From the NCBI RefSeq assembly GCF_000422505.1, contig NZ_AULX01000020.1, positions 1 through 64,000 on the forward strand: a stretch of 64,000 nt of DNA, written 5' to 3'. The position numbers were made by a program, and so were the translations under genes. The DNA comes from Paenibacillus pinihumi DSM 23905 = JCM 16419. Its GTDB lineage: Bacteria; Bacillota; Bacilli; Paenibacillales; Paenibacillaceae. The notes under the pieces are model-generated. The model saw only the letters and a program-made list of their open reading frames with translations. It did not search any database and was not told the origin of the DNA. Below are positions 34,525-43,107 of this stretch, piece by piece (the first letter of the stretch is position 1; each line of letters begins with the position of its first letter).

Positions 34525-36225
34525 TTATTTCTTCGTGACCTTCACTAACGAGAGCACTGAGGTTGCCGGAACATTAGTATCGTAATTTGTGAATGACGTC
34601 TCACTGTATGGCGTTTTGCCCGAGCTGTACAGCGTAACGACAGGAGCGAGCTCTGCAATTCTCGCCTGCACCTTCTTGTAGAGCTCCGTACGCTGCTCAG
34701 CATTAGCTGCTGAGCCCTCATCCAGCCATTCATCCACTTGCGAATCCCTGAATCTCGCCCAGTTCAGGCCCGAGGTATTCTCGCCAATAGGCGCCGTCAT
34801 TTTGCTATGAAACACTTCAAGCGCTGCCTGCGGATCTGCAGGAACCGTGATCCCATTTTGGATCAGATCGTAGGAACCGGACATCGCAAGGCTAGTGAGC
34901 TCCGGCCAGGTAACCATCTTAATAGTTGTAGCGATCCCCGCCTGATTCAGCCAGCCGGTGATCATTGCTCCTTCTTTGTTCTGTGCCGGAGCATTAGCCG
35001 CCATATAGTACACAAAGGATAATTTGACTCCATCCTTCTCATAAATCCCTTTGCTGTTCTTCACATAGCCAGCATTTTCCAGCGTCTTGTTTGCTTGTTC
35101 AATGCTGAACTGCAGAGAAGGATCATCTGCAAGCTTCTCATTCACAAGACTGCCGAAAACTTGGGATAAGAAGCCATGGTTCCCGACAGTGGCTGCCCCC
35201 ATCTCGCCTTTCTCTACCACTTCCTCACGGTTAATTGCCTGCTGAATCGCCTTCCGTACGGCAACATCGTTCAAGCCAGGCTTATCGTTATTAATAATGA
35301 CTGCGAAGGTTGAAAGTCCTGGGAATTGCTGCAGCTTGTTGTCCTTGTTTTCGAGCAGCTTAGGCAGACTCGGCATTGCAATAGTGCCAGTCGTTCCTTG
35401 AATTTCTCCTTTTTGCAATGCGAGTGTGATCGCAGGAGAATCCTTGAAGCGTTGGAGCACAAGCTCTGTAATTTGCGGAGCACCTAAGTAAGACTCTGGA
35501 TTCGCATCGAGCAGAATCGCACTTTCATTAATATTCCTGAACTTGAAAGCTCCTGTTCCAATCGGCGTCTTGTTTAGAAAGGTCTCCGGGTCTTCTTTCT
35601 CAAACAAATGCTTGGGCACGATATAGACCGTAGTCAGGTAGTTTGTAAGCGAAGGAAACGGATTGTTTAATTGAAAAACGACCGTATCGGAACTACTTGC
35701 CCTCACGCTGTTTAGACGAGTATCGCTCCACAAATGGTAGGAATCGAGCACAGGATGATCCTTCAGTACTTGGAAGGTATACACAACATCGTCCGCCGTA
35801 AAGGCTTCTCCGTCATGCCACTTCGCGGTGGTATTCAGCTTGACGGTCAATGTCTTCTGATCCTCAGACCATGTGCCGCTATCTGCTGCAAGCCGATTAA
35901 TGAGTTCTCCCTTGACCGGATTGAAGTAATAGAGCGCATCATACACATAATCAAACAATGGACGATAATTGCCTGTATTTAAATAAGGATTAAAGTTATT
36001 GACCTGCTCCGTATTGATAATATCACCAATACGGTACGAGATTTTCTCAGCCTTGGCCGGCTCAGCTGACATAGATGAATTCGTTCCTTCACCTTTGTTC
36101 CCGGCAGGCTGAACGTTGCTAACATTACTGCTGCATCCTGTGAATAAGACGACCGACAATAATGCTGCGATACCTAATGGAACATACCTTTTGAACAGAT
36201 TTACTCTCGATTTGCGAATACTCAT
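34525..36225 (-). CDS. ABC transporter substrate-binding lipoprotein (family 5, OppA/DppA type)
   Basis: A ~566-residue family 5 solute-binding protein. The ATG at 36225 follows GGAGGG, and the signal peptide ends in the lipobox LFTGCSS with Cys near residue 31. Family segments include NNFNPYLNTGNYRPLFDYVY, KWHDGEAFTADDVVYTFQVL, DSYHLWSDTRLNSVRA and GTGAFKFRNINESAILLDAN. It captures the substrate outside the membrane. First gene of the sulfatase operon. A preference for sulfated saccharides rather than peptides is inferred only from the operon partners. Confidence 0.93.
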   Translation of the reverse strand: MSIRKSRVNLFKRYVPLGIAALLSVVLFTGCSSNVSNVQPAGNKGEGTNSSMSAEPAKAEKISYRIGDIINTEQVNNFNPYLNTGNYRPLFDYVYDALYYFNPVKGELINRLAADSGTWSEDQKTLTVKLNTTAKWHDGEAFTADDVVYTFQVLKDHPVLDSYHLWSDTRLNSVRASSSDTVVFQLNNPFPSLTNYLTTVYIVPKHLFEKEDPETFLNKTPIGTGAFKFRNINESAILLDANPESYLGAPQITELVLQRFKDSPAITLALQKGEIQGTTGTIAMPSLPKLLENKDNKLQQFPGLSTFAVIINNDKPGLNDVAVRKAIQQAINREEVVEKGEMGAATVGNHGFLSQVFGSLVNEKLADDPSLQFSIEQANKTLENAGYVKNSKGIYEKDGVKLSFVYYMAANAPAQNKEGAMITGWLNQAGIATTIKMVTWPELTSLAMSGSYDLIQNGITVPADPQAALEVFHSKMTAPIGENTSGLNWARFRDSQVDEWLDEGSAANAEQRTELYKKVQARIAELAPVVTLYSSGKTPYSETSFTNYDTNVPATSVLSLVKVTKK

Positions 36226-36353
36226 ACATAACCCTCCACTATTTGTGGTCTGCCGTCTCGTTTTCGATTGGCCAGCCAAATAAAAAACACAATACAAAGC
36301 TATCGCCGTCACGGAAACGCTGCTCGCATTGTGTCTCCGGTTGTCCGGTAGAC

Positions 36354-36374
36354 TAATATTCTATAAGAATACTA
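36354..36374. promoter_or_regulatory. Palindrome upstream of the sulfatase/importer operon
   Basis: CTAATATTCTATAAGAATACTAG-like sequence. The core TATTCT at 36357-36362 and AGAATA at 36366-36371 are perfect, and the flanks CTAA/CTAG extend it with one mismatch. It lies 130-150 bases upstream of the binding-protein start in the region divergent from a TetR gene, so it is a candidate operator. Confidence 0.45.
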
Positions 36375-36462
36375 GGTTATAAAACACTTCATCATCAGTA
36401 ATTACTTAGGTCTCCCATAAAATTCGGAAGATTTTTTGCATGAAAATAAGGAATTCCGCGAT

Positions 36463-36868
36463 GGAGTGTTTGATCTACCGGCCCCGCGCATCAAGGTGAC
36501 CGAGCATCGCGCATAGAAAAAATGCTGCTGTGCTTGCGGACTGCATCAACAGGCGGCATTCCCAGAACAAGTAACCGCTCCGACGCAGTACGGGGAGGGA
36601 TTAGCCGCATGGACAACCTAGAGACCAGTGAGAGCGGACGAAAAAGCAAAAGCAAAGCCGCCAACCTAGGCGCTCGTATGGCGTTTCACAAACCGGCCAT
36701 TCTCCGGTTTCTTTGGGAGGTCCACCTCTCATTTGACAACAACCAGGCTGAACGCGATCTTCTAAGCGATTTGCCCGTATGCGCAGCTTCATTTCCACGC
36801 TGCTCAAATAGCATCGTCCCGTTCTTTCCTCCCTCACTGACGCGTTAAAAAGCCAATTTAGCTTCTAA
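36463..36868 (+). pseudogene. IS66 family transposase remnant (three blocks)
   Basis: Block 1 (from about 36463) reads FDLPAPRIKVTEHRA, a stop, then KKCCCACGLHQQAAFPEQVT and APTQYGEG, the zinc-finger start of IS66 TnpC. Block 2 (about 36642-36761) reads ARMAFHKPAILRFLWEVHLS and FDNNQAERDL, the catalytic-Glu region. Block 3 reads RFARMRSFISTLLK, a stop, then HRPVLSSLTDALKSQFSF and the terminal stop at 36866-36868. Two internal deletions and several stops separate the blocks. Confidence 0.85.
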
Positions 36869-37044
36869 TGAACCTAAGTAGTTACCATAATTATACATTC
36901 GAATTAACAGACTGTAAATACCTATTTATATTTTGTTAACTTTTTTTCGCAAAATGGCTTATAATAAAATACAGAAGAGGCATTGGCAGTGAATGAACGA
37001 TTTTGTAATACTATAAAACGTCGTAGAAATGAGGCTAGAGCGCT

Positions 37045-37734
37045 TTGAAAACATGGGATGAGGAATTAGATGACCTGCGTCTGAAACGCCGTCAGCAGAT
37101 TCTTGAGGTAGCCAGAGAAATATTTTTGGAGAAGGATATATCCCAAATTACGATGGTGGATATCGCGGCGAAGGCGGGGATCAGCAGGGTTACGATGTAT
37201 AAATACTTTAATTCAATACATGAAATTGTGTTTGAAATACAGATTAAAATCATGAAGGAAATTTCTCATTATTTTCAGGTGGACGGCGAATCCGGCAAGA
37301 CTGGCGCGGATAAGCTGGGTATCATGCTAAATGGGTGGCTGCTGCTCTATCATGAGCAGCCCGATCATCTGCGCTTTATCGGGCTGTTCGATCACTACTA
37401 CCGTAATTCTTTTCCCTCAGAGGAACTGCGCAAGCGCTACAAAAACTCGATGGAGGATCGCAGCGAGCGGTTTATAGCTGCCATTAGAGAAGGAATTCGC
37501 GATGGTTCGATTCAGCCTTCGTTTGATCCCATTGTTCTTGAGACCATGGTGCAAAATACGATTATCAGCATGATGCTGCGTATGGCCATGAGGGGGCACT
37601 TAATTCAGAAGCAGTGGGATGTGGACCCCGAGCAAATCCTGATTTATTTAATGAACTTCTTATCCCAGTTCGTTCGTACGAAACCGGATCCCAGTGTGTT
37701 CGAGCTAGGTCCTAGTCCCGTAACTGAGGGGTAG
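37045..37734 (+). CDS. TetR/AcrR family transcriptional regulator, divergent from sulfatase operon
   Basis: A 229-residue regulator. The HTH occupies about residues 12-58 (RQQILEVAREIFLEKDISQI, then VDIAAKAGISRVTMYKYFNS). The C-terminal domain has RFIGLFDHYYRNSFPSEELR and ends in a helical tail. It starts at TTG 37045 with a weak GAGGCTAGAG site. It is transcribed away from the importer/sulfatase operon, but the IS66 remnant lies in between, so control of that operon is plausible rather than certain. A hairpin terminator is found 260 bases downstream. Confidence 0.88.
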   Translation: MKTWDEELDDLRLKRRQQILEVAREIFLEKDISQITMVDIAAKAGISRVTMYKYFNSIHEIVFEIQIKIMKEISHYFQVDGESGKTGADKLGIMLNGWLLLYHEQPDHLRFIGLFDHYYRNSFPSEELRKRYKNSMEDRSERFIAAIREGIRDGSIQPSFDPIVLETMVQNTIISMMLRMAMRGHLIQKQWDVDPEQILIYLMNFLSQFVRTKPDPSVFELGPSPVTEG

Positions 37735-38292
37735 CTGTACTTCCCTTTGACGATTACCGAAGAATATTCGTCCAAACACTGTGCCGAAGAATCACTCCGA
37801 TTATCCTACAGAATGGGATAGCCCGGATGAATCCTGGGATACTTTCATTCATACGTCACGGGAAGATGTGGCTCTTATTTAGTCACTCTGCTTCTGTCGT
37901 TGTTTATTAAGCAATCGAAGCCTTCGGGTACAGCTATAGAAGAGTGAGCATTCTGTGCAACCTTCGTTAATCGTCAGTTCAACCGCTTTAACGATGAATA
38001 CGCTCGTATTGTGCAGGGAAATCATAATATCCTGCCTGTGCGAGCGTATTCTTTTTTACCCTCAGACTTTACTTCGACCTCCTGTCGTTACAGACAGCGC
38101 ATCCCATATACTCATTAGCTACGTTATAGCGGCATTAATTGTCTCAAGCGAAACCACCTACTACTTGCATCTCATACAACGTCTCCACCATAGTTGCCAG
38201 TTTGGAATATGTTGCAAAATAGTAAAGCCCGAACGGTAATATGTTCGGACTCTAACAGGTAAATGCTGCCGCTCACCGTATTTTTTTCATTG
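37735..38292. other. Intergenic stretch without intact gene
   Basis: Contains a terminator at 37997-38057. A 94-codon plus-strand frame at 37955-38239 crosses that hairpin and shows no family resemblance, so it is not called. Nothing else is recognised. Confidence 0.45.
37997..38057 (+). terminator. Plus-strand terminator
   Basis: AATACGCTCG (37997-38006) pairs with CGAGCGTATT (38041-38050), with an inner TGCAGG/CCTGC stem, followed by CTTTTTT. Confidence 0.8.
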
Positions 38293-38395
38293 TCAGTAAT
38301 AGGAGTGTTGTTCGATCATGTGTTCAGTTAAAATCAAGGCCGTATTGCCCTGTTTATCAAGAATGCGCCAATGATGCCCGCCAAATGGCAAGATG
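38293..38395 (-). pseudogene. DUF6273-like fragment
   Basis: The minus strand reads ILPFGGHHWRILDKQGNTAL and ILTEHMIEQHSYY, then a stop. The FGGxxWRxLDxQGxxALxLTE pattern is typical of DUF6273 (formylglycine-generating-enzyme-like) domains. Only ~33 codons survive and there is no start, so it is a remnant. Confidence 0.55.
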
Positions 38396-38436
38396 AGCCG
38401 ATATTAAAGTCCCTCATTCTCCTTCTCCTCGTCCCC

Positions 38437-39027
38437 TTACTTTTTATTCAAATCAGGGCGCCGCGGATTGACCTTGCCAAAGATATGATACGGTGTTATC
38501 CCATTTGCAAATAGGCTATCTACCAACTTGACCAATTCTTCCGACGATAGATCTTTGCCGTTGCGTATCCAAAGGCGAAACATAGATATTAATGTTGATA
38601 TGTAAAACTCAATTATGTATGGTGCTAAGACATCATTTGTTGGAAAGTCAACAATCAATCTCTCAAAGGGAATTTCTCTTTTCAGGCGTTCAACAAAATG
38701 AACAGAACCATAGTCGCCCAAGAGGGCTTTAAGAACTGAAATTTCCTCTGCACTTTCCAAGCATTGAAGTGCATCTTGGAAAGTATGTGTAGAAAACTCT
38801 CTGCCTGCCATTTCCTCGTTAATGGATTTCAAAACACGCTCTTCAACGCAGTCCAACAACTCATAGATATCCGTAAAGTATTGATAAAATGTACTGCGAT
38901 TATATCCTGATTGGTTAGCAATCTCTTGAATGGATATTTTTTCAATTGGTTTTTGGCTATATAAATCACAGAATACATTTATAAATGTTTGCCTTGTTTT
39001 GTCCGTAATTTCAGGTTGCTTTTTCAT
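38437..39027 (-). CDS. TetR/AcrR family transcriptional regulator
   Basis: A 196-residue regulator with HTH residues ~10-55 (KTRQTFINVFCDLYSQKPIE, then ISIQEIANQSGYNRSTFYQY) and a C-terminal TetR_C-like domain (LIVDFPTNDVLAPYIIEFYI). The ATG follows GGAGGC. It is divergent from the ketopantoate-reductase-like gene; the 152-base intergenic region contains the near-palindrome ACAACACGTTGT and TTGATCATCAA-like elements near 39121-39146, candidates for the operator controlling both genes. Confidence 0.9.
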   Translation of the reverse strand: MKKQPEITDKTRQTFINVFCDLYSQKPIEKISIQEIANQSGYNRSTFYQYFTDIYELLDCVEERVLKSINEEMAGREFSTHTFQDALQCLESAEEISVLKALLGDYGSVHFVERLKREIPFERLIVDFPTNDVLAPYIIEFYISTLISMFRLWIRNGKDLSSEELVKLVDSLFANGITPYHIFGKVNPRRPDLNKK

Positions 39028-39179
39028 TATTTGCCTCCATTTTTCTGTTCAATCGATTATACGACAGATATTAAAAATCTGATGGTTGATGACCGTATAG
39101 TGAATCTATACAATAACATTATACAACACGTTGTTTGATCATCAACAAGGATTTATATATATTTTTTTGGGAGGCTAAT

Positions 39180-40124
39180 ATGAGAATTTTATTCTTCGGT
39201 AGAGGTGTAATATCGACCCAATATGCTTGGGCTTTTGAAAAGGCAGGGCATACAGTTGAGTTTTACGTTAGAAAAGGGAGAAAAGAAACCTTCGGAAGCA
39301 ATATAGAGCTTGAAATGTGGGACGCACGAAGAGGGAAACAACTAATAAAAGAAAGCTGGAACGTCAACCTGCATGAGGAGCTGAGCCCGAATTATGATCT
39401 CATTATTGTGAGTGTCAACACGGAACAGCTTCCAGCAGCAGCCCAATTACTATCGACTGCTGCTGGAAACACCCCTGTCCTAATATTCAATAATGTTTGG
39501 CAAGATTTGAAATCATCGATCTCACCATTGTCTATGAACAATGTTGTCTTTGGGTTCCCAGGAGGAGGAGGAGGCATCGCGGACAATAGGCTTAGAGGCG
39601 GCTTTTTGAAAATGCTATTTCTGGAAAAACCACGGGGAGGCACTGAACAAATTAACAACAAGGTTAAAGAACTATTTGAAAGTGCCCATTTTAAAATTAG
39701 TTGGATAAAGGATATGCAAAACTGGCTATGGGGTCACTTTGCCATGAATGCGGCTATAGAGACCGAGGTGTTAAAACTGGGAAGTTTTCCAGCACTCATG
39801 AATCATAGTGACTCATTCGCAAATGTTGGTAAGAATATGAGGGAAATTATTCCTGTACTTAAAGCAAGAGGTGCAAAGATTGATACGATTTCTCTACTGT
39901 TAACTAAGATTCCACCAGCACTTCTCGGTACGCTTTTTAACAAGGTTATTTTTGCAAAGGGCAGCTTACCACGACTTTTCATCGAATACAATAATAGTAA
40001 AGCAGGTTTTGCGGTACTTGAAGTTGTGAGAGAAGCAAAAAAATTAGGTATACCTTTACCACGTCTTACTGTGGCATTTGAAAACAATGAACAACACAAA
40101 GCTATTGAAAATTCCATATCATAA
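39180..40124 (+). CDS. Ketopantoate reductase-like (ApbA/PanE N-terminal) oxidoreductase
   Basis: A 314-residue protein starting MRILFFGRGVISTQYAWAFE, with the Rossmann glycine loop GRGVIS and the family's HTVEFYVRKGR segment. The remainder resembles ketopantoate reductases (LIIVSVNTEQLPAAAQLLST, then GFPGGGGGIADNRLRGGFLK) with a C-terminal helical domain. The typical catalytic lysine position is not obvious, so the true substrate may differ from ketopantoate. The ATG at 39180 follows GGGAGG; the frame extends upstream without a start signal. It is divergent from a TetR regulator and ends at a strong terminator. Confidence 0.8.
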   Translation: MRILFFGRGVISTQYAWAFEKAGHTVEFYVRKGRKETFGSNIELEMWDARRGKQLIKESWNVNLHEELSPNYDLIIVSVNTEQLPAAAQLLSTAAGNTPVLIFNNVWQDLKSSISPLSMNNVVFGFPGGGGGIADNRLRGGFLKMLFLEKPRGGTEQINNKVKELFESAHFKISWIKDMQNWLWGHFAMNAAIETEVLKLGSFPALMNHSDSFANVGKNMREIIPVLKARGAKIDTISLLLTKIPPALLGTLFNKVIFAKGSLPRLFIEYNNSKAGFAVLEVVREAKKLGIPLPRLTVAFENNEQHKAIENSIS

Positions 40125-40188
40125 AAATTTGCAGGATTCTCTGTCATCATGCGGATAATTTTGGCCTTAGATTTCTTAATGTGATATG

Positions 40189-40248
40189 CTCCCCATACGG
40201 TAGACAGGTGAAATAATGCAACCCTGTTACTGTATGGGGAGTTTTTTC
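40189..40248 (+). terminator. Terminator after the ketopantoate-reductase-like gene
   Basis: CTCCCCATAC (40189-40198) pairs with GTATGGGGAG (40232-40241), followed by TTTTTT. Confidence 0.85.
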
Positions 40249-40301
40249 ATAAAAATGACTAACAATAACAAGAACAGGCTCGTACGAAAGAGTCTCATCA
40301 G

Positions 40302-42182
40302 CTATTGTTCCGCGTTCTGGAAATATTTATCAATTACTCCTTTAATCCTTCTAACTCCAGCAGAAGAAGATTGTTCTTTTTTAATACTGAACTTTCCTAA
40401 GTTTGTTGTATCTTCTACATGAGGACCTCCACATACTTCTCTACTCCAAACTTTCCCTTCGTTATCTTTGATTGTATAAACCTTAACGATATCCGGATAT
40501 TTATCCCAAAAATTCCCTACAACATTACTTTCTTTCGCTTCAGTTTTAGGCAGCTCTGAAATATAGGTAATTGCTTTTGACGAAATCGCATCATTCACAT
40601 ACTTCTCCACCTCAGCTATTTGCTCTGGCGTAAGTTTTTCATCATGGTTGAAGTCAAACCTTAATCGTTCTGAAGTAATATTACTTCCTTGTTGATGAAC
40701 ATGATCACCTAAAACTTCCCTTAAACCAGCAAGTAATAAATGAGATACCGTGTGCAGCGCTGTTGTTTCCGTTGAATGTTCAGCTAATCCACCTTTAAAT
40801 TTACCCGCAGAAGCAGTTCTGCTCTTTTCAGCATGTTTCTTTGCCGCCTCTACATAAGACGCCTTGTCCTCCATGCTATATCCACTTTCAGTTAGGAACT
40901 CTTCCGTCAATTCCAAGGGAAACCCATATGTTTCGTAAAAATAAAAGGCGTCTGCACCTGTAACTTTACCTTTATTCTTAAGATGTTTTTGTATTTCAAT
41001 TTCTCCTTGCTGTAAAGTTCTATAGAAAAGATTTTCTTCCTTATTTACTATTTCGATAACTTTCTTTTTATTACTGATCAAATCTTCATAAGCTGTTGCT
41101 TCATCTATATAAACTTCAGACAACTCACCCACAAAACTTCCTCGTATACCGATTTTTTTACCTGCACGAATCGCCCTTCTTAATAACCTTCTTGTTATAT
41201 ACCCTGCATCACTATTAGCTGGCTCCGCACCATCATTAATTAGAAAAGTAGCAGCCCTCACATGATCAAGTATGATTCTAAACGACTTTAATTCATCAGT
41301 ATATTGTTTACCACTTAACTCCATCAATTTTTTCTTGGGATTAAGGAAGAAAGCCGTATTATAAATATCCTTGTCACCATTAAGGGCTGTTGCAACCCTT
41401 TCTAATCCGCCTCCATAATCAATATTGGGATTTTGCATTTTTACAAATCCTGTGTCTTCTTTTTTGTAACACATAAATACGTTGTTCCCAATTTCTAAAA
41501 ACCTCTCGCTTACAGAAGCAGGATGATCCAGTGAATCACCGCCTGGTTCAAGATCATAGAACATTTCACTATCAGGCCCACCTGGTTCACCAACAGGCAT
41601 ATCTAAGGGACTTCCGGCTCTACTCCACCAATTTTCTTTTTCATCGTATAAGAATATTTTCCCACCTCTAGATGTCCCATATTTATATGGATCATCCTCA
41701 ATAATAGGTTCTATACCAACTGATTTGAATTTTTCTGACCAGATTTGAATGGCTTCCGTATCTTTCTGTATATTCAAATCATCACTTCCTATAAAAGCAC
41801 TGATATACAGCCTGCCAGGATCAATTCCTAATTCGATAATATGCCAATTCCAAATGGCATCGATTTGCTTTTTCTTATAGTTATTTTCATTTGCTTTAAA
41901 CTCCCATCGACCTATCATTTCAAAAAATGTTAGATGCGACGTATCTCCTACTTCATCAATATCCACTGTCCTTAAACACTTCTGAATATTAGTTATCTCA
42001 TTACCTATCGGATGCTTTTCCCCCAATAAATAGGGAACCATAGGTTGCATTCCACTTCCCGTAAACAACGTTGAGGGATCATTTTCTGGTAACAAGCTAG
42101 AAGAGGGTACTTGGCTAGCCCCTATTCCTTTCATAAAATCAATATATGATTTTCTTAACTCATCTGGTGTCATTTTCACCAT
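40302..42182 (-). CDS. Short alanyl-tRNA synthetase (alanine--tRNA ligase-related protein)
   Basis: A ~626-residue AlaRS paralogue. The class II catalytic core (about 1-240) is recognisable (SLLPENDPSTLFTGSGMQPM, HLTFFEMIGRWEFKANENNY). The tRNA-recognition region follows, and the editing domain keeps both zinc motifs, HTVSH (HxxxH) and CGGPH (CxxxH). The protein ends soon after, at KGVIDKYFQNAEQ, so the C-Ala domain of full-length AlaRS (about 870 residues) is absent. The ATG at 42182 follows GGAGG. A T-box leader lies upstream. It is likely an inducible second AlaRS or an inhibitor-tolerant copy; the canonical alaS would be elsewhere. Confidence 0.88.
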   Translation of the reverse strand: MVKMTPDELRKSYIDFMKGIGASQVPSSSLLPENDPSTLFTGSGMQPMVPYLLGEKHPIGNEITNIQKCLRTVDIDEVGDTSHLTFFEMIGRWEFKANENNYKKKQIDAIWNWHIIELGIDPGRLYISAFIGSDDLNIQKDTEAIQIWSEKFKSVGIEPIIEDDPYKYGTSRGGKIFLYDEKENWWSRAGSPLDMPVGEPGGPDSEMFYDLEPGGDSLDHPASVSERFLEIGNNVFMCYKKEDTGFVKMQNPNIDYGGGLERVATALNGDKDIYNTAFFLNPKKKLMELSGKQYTDELKSFRIILDHVRAATFLINDGAEPANSDAGYITRRLLRRAIRAGKKIGIRGSFVGELSEVYIDEATAYEDLISNKKKVIEIVNKEENLFYRTLQQGEIEIQKHLKNKGKVTGADAFYFYETYGFPLELTEEFLTESGYSMEDKASYVEAAKKHAEKSRTASAGKFKGGLAEHSTETTALHTVSHLLLAGLREVLGDHVHQQGSNITSERLRFDFNHDEKLTPEQIAEVEKYVNDAISSKAITYISELPKTEAKESNVVGNFWDKYPDIVKVYTIKDNEGKVWSREVCGGPHVEDTTNLGKFSIKKEQSSSAGVRRIKGVIDKYFQNAEQ

Positions 42183-42270
42183 GCTCAATACCTCCATTTT
42201 AATTATTATTTATTCTTGGAAAATCCAAAAGTTTTTATTCTGCGAATATTCAAACGAAAAGAAATAAAAC

Positions 42271-42550
42271 AAAAAAAGCCCTGAGCTGACATATTTCTTG
42301 TCAACTTAGGGCGAACTATTATGTCCGTGTTACCACCTAATTTCAGATTTCTCTGCACTCTATCAATACGGGATATCTCCGATATTGTTTCCTGAATAAC
42401 GGTGGAACTCCGTTGAAGCCTACTAAGATTCCTCTGTTCGGTTCACAGCTCCGAGACTGCTTCACTATTAGATCAATGAAGATTCGCACCAACCATCTTC
42501 TCTCTGTGAGATCCCTAATACCTACTATTTCTCATCATAGCCTTTTCATT
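42271..42550 (-). ncRNA. T-box leader controlling the short AlaRS gene
   Basis: On the minus strand the leader shows Stem I landmarks (AGAGAGAAGATGGTTGGTG, an AG-bulge-type motif), a specifier-loop region GGAGCTGTGAACC in which GCT (42447-42449) is a plausible Ala specifier, and a T-box AGGTGGTAACACGG (42325-42338). A terminator hairpin with GCCCT (minus of 42278-42282 region) and seven T precedes the coding start. Uncharged tRNA-Ala would stabilise the antiterminator. The specifier assignment is by position and sense, not by folding. Confidence 0.85.
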
Positions 42551-42697
42551 TTAAATTAAAGCGATTCTAACACACTCAACTTGCTCTGTCAATTTAATTC
42601 CACTATTTTTTATAAGGTATAAGTCTATCGATTCTACCATCAGCTTTGGCAATTCGGTTGCTTCGCATCCTCTGACTTCCCCGTTCGGAGGTGATGC

Positions 42698-43087
42698 TTA
42701 TGCAATTTTCGCAGCTGCTTGAAATTCACGATTCATTACGTTCTCAGCGATATGTGTTTCCGAGGCTCTCACGTAGTTTGGACGCTTCCTGCGAATGACC
42801 GCCTTTAAACCGAGAGCTCTCATGATCCGGTAGTATCGCTTTTTGTTGTAACTCTTTTTAAGCTTACGGTTCAATTGGACGCGCATTTGACGATAACCCA
42901 GTATCCCTTTTCGCTTGTCATAGTGAAGCTTCACTTCTTTTGCTAGTGCAAGACGTTCAAGCTCTCGTTTGGACGGCTTCCACTTTAGCCATTTATAATA
43001 GGCAGATCTGGCGACTTTAGCAAGCTTGCATAGCGCTATGATGGCATAGCCCTTCTCCGCATGTAGTTCTTGAATTGCTTGATACAA
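42698..43087 (-). pseudogene. IS3 family (IS150-type) transposase OrfB, truncated
   Basis: Only the N-terminal HTH_21 part of OrfB remains: CKLAKVARSAYYKWLKWKPS, DKRKGILGYRQMRVQLNRKL and RRKRPNYVRASETHIAENVM, then NREFQAAAKIA and a stop. In intact elements NREFxA is followed by the DDE integrase core, which is missing here. The element is therefore immobile on its own. The frame is continuous upstream to the slippery site in OrfA. Confidence 0.88.
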
Positions 43088-43107
43088 GTCTACATGTCGA
43101 ACAAAGG

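Noticed and set aside
37955-38239. 94-codon plus-strand frame
   Set aside because: It runs straight through a strong terminator hairpin and has no recognisable sequence.
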